Shown: piece by piece, positions 61,011 through 64,000 of the stretch
Layout: each line of letters begins with the position of its first letter
Position numbering within the stretch: position 1 is the stretch's first letter
Source: Oscillospiraceae bacterium
GTDB lineage: Bacteria > Bacillota > Clostridia > Oscillospirales > Oscillospiraceae
Reading direction: 5' to 3'
DNA: 64,000 bases
Assembly (NCBI GenBank): GCA_009781515.1
Contig: WQXY01000002.1
Location: 78,434-142,433 of the forward strand
Program-made: the position numbers and the translations under genes
Notes under the pieces: model-generated
Told to the model about the DNA's origin: nothing
The model's input: the letters and a program-made list of their open reading frames with translations, nothing else
Database searches by the model: none

Positions 61011-61558
61011 GTCATCCCCTCCAGATCAGAAACGGTTTCATTAAAGAGTCTGTCATGTGTTTCCTTATTAATTGCAAGTGATACGAACTTTTCAGCCATA
61101 GCTGCAGACACGTCAATAATAGCGGTACGCATATCGTTTTCTGCGCGCTCCCACTCAACCTTGACGCTTTGTGCCGCACGTTCTCTGATAGCATCAGCTT
61201 CCTGCTTTGCATCTGTTGTTATACGGCGGCTGGACTCAGCAGCGAATTTACGGGCTTCACCTAAGATATCCTCCCGTTCACGCTCAACTTCTTCCATTTT
61301 TCTTTCGTACTGCTGCCTAAGCTCTGTCGCACGCTGCATTTCTTCTTCGGCTTGAAGCAATTGTCCTTCAATCTTATGGGTTCTCTTGCGCAGAATGTCA
61401 CGCACCGGCTTATACAGCAGGTATGCAAGAAAACCTGCAAGTATAATCACGTTTATGGCATTTGCGACAATTTGAATAATCAATTGTTGGTCAAAACCGA
61501 ATACACGCCCGGGCGGTAATTCTTCGGCAATACCGGAAAGAACGACTATGAAATCCAT
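60998..61558 (-). CDS. atpF: ATP synthase b subunit
   Basis: N-terminal TM AGFLAYLLYKPVRDILRKRTHKIEGQLLQAEEEMQRATELRQQYE. Confidence 0.93.
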
Positions 61559-61595
61559 AATCTACGCTCTTCCTTTCATTAAAAAGTCGTCCTAC

Positions 61596-61883
61596 CTAAC
61601 TAAGACCCAATGTTTGTGCGATTTCGACAAATCTGGTAACAAGCGGATTGACGAAGAGCAGGAGCATGGAAACAACAAGACCGTAAATACCGTTTGTTTC
61701 AGCCATTGCAAGGCTGATAATCATAGCGGTGTTAATTGAACCTCTTGCTTCGGGCTGGCGTGCCATCGACTCAATCGCTTTTGCGGCGATATTTCCTTGA
61801 CCGAGTGTAGTTAGTACACCACCAAAGACTGCTATTGCCGCAGCATACTGACCGGCGACTATGATAGTTGCTAAACTTTCCAT
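61596..61883 (-). CDS. atpE: ATP synthase c subunit
   Basis: GQGNIAAKAIESMARQPEARGSINTAMIISLAMAETNGIYGLVVSMLLLFVNP. Confidence 0.97.
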   Translation of the reverse strand: MESLATIIVAGQYAAAIAVFGGVLTTLGQGNIAAKAIESMARQPEARGSINTAMIISLAMAETNGIYGLVVSMLLLFVNPLVTRFVEIAQTLGLS

Positions 61884-61972
61884 TAGAATTTCCTCCGATT
61901 TATTATTGATAAACTTAATCTATGTGCAAAATTTGTCCACTACATAGTGAGTGAATAAAATTATTGCCGAAA

Positions 61973-62665
61973 TTATTCCTCAGAGAGTGCGGCTGCACCC
62001 GATACAAAAGTCATTGAGAGTGTACAGAAAATGTATGTTTGCAGAAGTCCCGCAAATACGTCAAAATAAACGTGAAGTGCGGCAGGGACAACGAACTTGA
62101 TAAAAACAGGCACCATTGCATAAACAAGAGACATCATGATGAGACCGGCAAGCATATTACCGAAAAGACGAAAACTGAGTGATATCGGTCTTGCAAGCTC
62201 GCCGATTAGGTTAATTGGTAAGAACAAAAACATGGGCTCAATAAAACTCTTGAGATATTTACCTTTGCGGTATCTGATACCCATAACTTGTATCATCATA
62301 AACGTAATAAGAGCAAGACCGACAGTCACAGAGTAGTCTGCTGTGGGTGGGCGCATGCCCGGGATAAGTCCGCTCAGATTTGAAATGAGTATAAAAACAA
62401 AGACAGTAAAGAACCAATATCCCAAGAACATCATTTTACTGCCTGCGGTGTCGCGAAGATAATTATCAAAAAGCTCAACAATCGCTTCTATTGCATTTTG
62501 GAAACCCTTCGGTACTTCTGTGAAGCTGCGTGATTTAATCCTCACAAATACAGCAAAAGCGATTAGGATACCCATTATAATCCATATCGATATCGTAGTA
62601 TCCGTAATCCACCATTCGATACTGCCGAGCTTTATTACTGCATGATTTTTAATTTCAATTTCCAA
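61973..62665 (-). CDS. atpB: ATP synthase a subunit
   Basis: NLIGELARPISLSFRLFGNMLAGLIMMSLVYAM; multi-TM. Confidence 0.96.
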   Translation of the reverse strand: MEIEIKNHAVIKLGSIEWWITDTTISIWIIMGILIAFAVFVRIKSRSFTEVPKGFQNAIEAIVELFDNYLRDTAGSKMMFLGYWFFTVFVFILISNLSGLIPGMRPPTADYSVTVGLALITFMMIQVMGIRYRKGKYLKSFIEPMFLFLPINLIGELARPISLSFRLFGNMLAGLIMMSLVYAMVPVFIKFVVPAALHVYFDVFAGLLQTYIFCTLSMTFVSGAAALSEE

Positions 62666-62740
62666 GATTAAAGCTTCCTTTTTTACAGTTTATGTATAAA
62701 ACTAACTATAAAATAACCAAACAAAAGTATATATTATTTG

Positions 62741-63265
62741 TCAGTCATTGTCAACAATTTCTTCGACATTGTCTTCACTGTCGTTGCTGTTTTCGTCATT
62801 ATCGTTTGTGTCGGCATCTTCGCCGGCAGTGGCATCAATATCGGCGGGCGGTTCATCTTCTATGAGCTTTGTGTGTCTGACGGTTATCAGTGCAATCTGC
62901 ATGGTAAAAAGCCCGAACAAAGCACCCCAAATGCTGATAATCCGCGGTTCGTTAACATAAACATGCAGCAGACCGATTATAACAAGCACCACCGCTGTTA
63001 TGAAATAGCGGACGAGATATTGCAGGCGGATATAGTTTTTCCCCATTTCGGGATTGTCCATATCAAGAGTCTTTATGATGCTGCCTTCCAACATTCTTAA
63101 TTTCAGTACATTGAGTGCTGAGGTTGCAAACACACCGAGAGCAAAAGGCGCAGCCTCGTATAAATCCGCGGCGAGCGCATAGTAGAGCACGCCGCCCCCT
63201 GCCATCGCAAGAGCGGCAAGGACAATCATTCGGACAATTTTAACGGTTGGTGTTGATGTTGACAT
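62741..63265 (-). CDS. AtpI-like membrane protein with acidic C-terminus
   Basis: Four predicted TM helices, position upstream of atpB; Asp/Asn-rich tail ATAGEDADTNDNDENSNDSEDNVEEIVDND. Confidence 0.7.
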   Translation of the reverse strand: MSTSTPTVKIVRMIVLAALAMAGGGVLYYALAADLYEAAPFALGVFATSALNVLKLRMLEGSIIKTLDMDNPEMGKNYIRLQYLVRYFITAVVLVIIGLLHVYVNEPRIISIWGALFGLFTMQIALITVRHTKLIEDEPPADIDATAGEDADTNDNDENSNDSEDNVEEIVDND

Positions 63266-63270
63266 ATAAA

Positions 63271-63492
63271 TTAAACCTTTTTTGCAAAATCAAATATGGA
63301 CTTAAACGCCGCGCCAATTCCAAGGAAAATACACACAAGCATCAGCCATGGTGTTGTGCCGAGCCAGTAGTCGAGCAGCCACCCTAAGGTTATTCCGACT
63401 GCAATACACGCAATTATCGTTATGGCAATTTGCGAGAGAAACGCTAACGCTCGACCAAACTCATGAGCTTCTGATTTTCCCTTGCGAGCCAT
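63271..63492 (-). CDS. AtpZ/AtpI family protein
   Basis: EFGRALAFLSQIAITIIACIAVGITLGWLLDYWLGTTPWLMLVCIFLGIGAAFKSIFDF. Confidence 0.8.
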   Translation of the reverse strand: MARKGKSEAHEFGRALAFLSQIAITIIACIAVGITLGWLLDYWLGTTPWLMLVCIFLGIGAAFKSIFDFAKKV

Positions 63493-63557
63493 TTTACTGC
63501 TCCTTAAACCACCTTATATTGTTGCATCTCGGACATGGTAACACAAAATAATGCGGT

Positions 63558-63585
63558 TTGCAACAAAAAATGTGTATGCTATAAT
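63558..63585 (+). promoter_or_regulatory. Promoter TTGCAA-16-TATAAT (extended -10)
   Basis: TTGCAA 63558-63563; TGCTATAAT with TATAAT at 63580-63585. Confidence 0.65.
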
Positions 63586-63607
63586 AGGGAATAAAATAAT
63601 TCTACGC

Positions 63608-63715
63608 CGTCATTGCGAGGAGCCGAGTGCATCGCACGTAGGCGACGCGGCAATCCAGACATCAGTGTTACAATAAGTTCAGTTTCTGGATCGCCACGCT
63701 TCGCTCGCGATGACG
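63608..63715. repeat. Dispersed repeat family A (full element)
   Basis: CGTCATTGCGAGGAGCCGAGTGCATCGCACGTAGGCGACGCGGCAATCCAGAC...TTCTGGATCGCCACGCTTCGCTCGCGATGACG. Confidence 0.9.
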
Positions 63716-63743
63716 CTGGATGAAATAAAAAGGAAATATTATT

Positions 63744-64000
63744 ATGACATGGAGCGAACTTGAAAAACAGTGTAATTGCTGCGAAAAATGCGAGCTGCAT
63801 AAGACACGCACAAATGTTGTCTTTGGAGTTGGTAACATTAACTCCGAGGTCCTGTTTATCGGCGAAGGACCCGGTGAGAACGAAGACCTGCAAGGGCAGC
63901 CTTTTGTCGGCAGAGCAGGCAAGCTGCTTGATGAAATGCTCAAAATCATCGGACTGTCCCGTGAGAAAAACATCTACATTGCAAACATTGTCAAATGCCG
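63744..64000 (+). CDS. Uracil-DNA glycosylase family 4-like, truncated at window end
   Basis: Not in ORF track (open at end): MTWSELEKQCNCCEKCELHKTRTNVVFGVGNINSEVLFIGEGPGENEDLQGQPFVGRAGKLLDEMLKIIGLSREKNIYIANIVKC. Confidence 0.92.
   Translation, partial: MTWSELEKQCNCCEKCELHKTRTNVVFGVGNINSEVLFIGEGPGENEDLQGQPFVGRAGKLLDEMLKIIGLSREKNIYIANIVKC

Noticed and set aside
63579-63973. Minus-strand ORFs containing RHRERSVAIQ / SSRAKRGDPE
   Set aside because: Peptides are translations of the family A repeat and antisense UDG, not real genes.

Overview
Chromosomal window consistent with an anaerobic Firmicute (Clostridia-like gene content; taxon not proven). Three blocks are visible. (1) About 1.2-31.9 kb: a long co-directional carbohydrate locus with GH2, GH3, GH31 and two GH5 lipoproteins (a xyloglucan/beta-glucan-like enzyme set). 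It also holds three ABC uptake systems (three solute-binding proteins, three permease pairs, no ATPase), an NHL-TPR / Yip1 / DUF5696 membrane module, and two secreted non-catalytic surface proteins with repeated modules. (2) 31.9-54.4 kb: mostly housekeeping genes: tRNA-Gln, rpmE, hflX, O-acetylhomoserine sulfhydrylase, xerD-like recombinase, ctsR-mcsA-clpC without mcsB, NAPRTase, ABC-F, GH43, pyrK-pyrD, a phosphatase-GNAT fusion, two lipoproteins, YgiQ radical SAM, an MsmX/UgpC-type ATPase and DUF624. (3) 54.5-63.5 kb, minus strand: motAB and a full F-type ATP synthase operon whose c subunit carries a Na+-type ligand signature, then a truncated family-4 UDG. Best candidates for undescribed biology: a PBECR4-like nuclease gene preceded by a consensus promoter, two tandem 51-nt structured repeats and a terminator-like hairpin (layout reminiscent of type III toxin-antitoxin loci); the symmetric SBP-permease-permease-[NHL/TPR-Yip1-DUF5696]-permease-permease-SBP module with a CBM-like-domain-fused SBP; a lipoprotein SBP split at a G8 tract exactly in its signal peptide; and dispersed hairpin repeats with covarying inner stems. 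All family calls come from reading translations; no database search was run.
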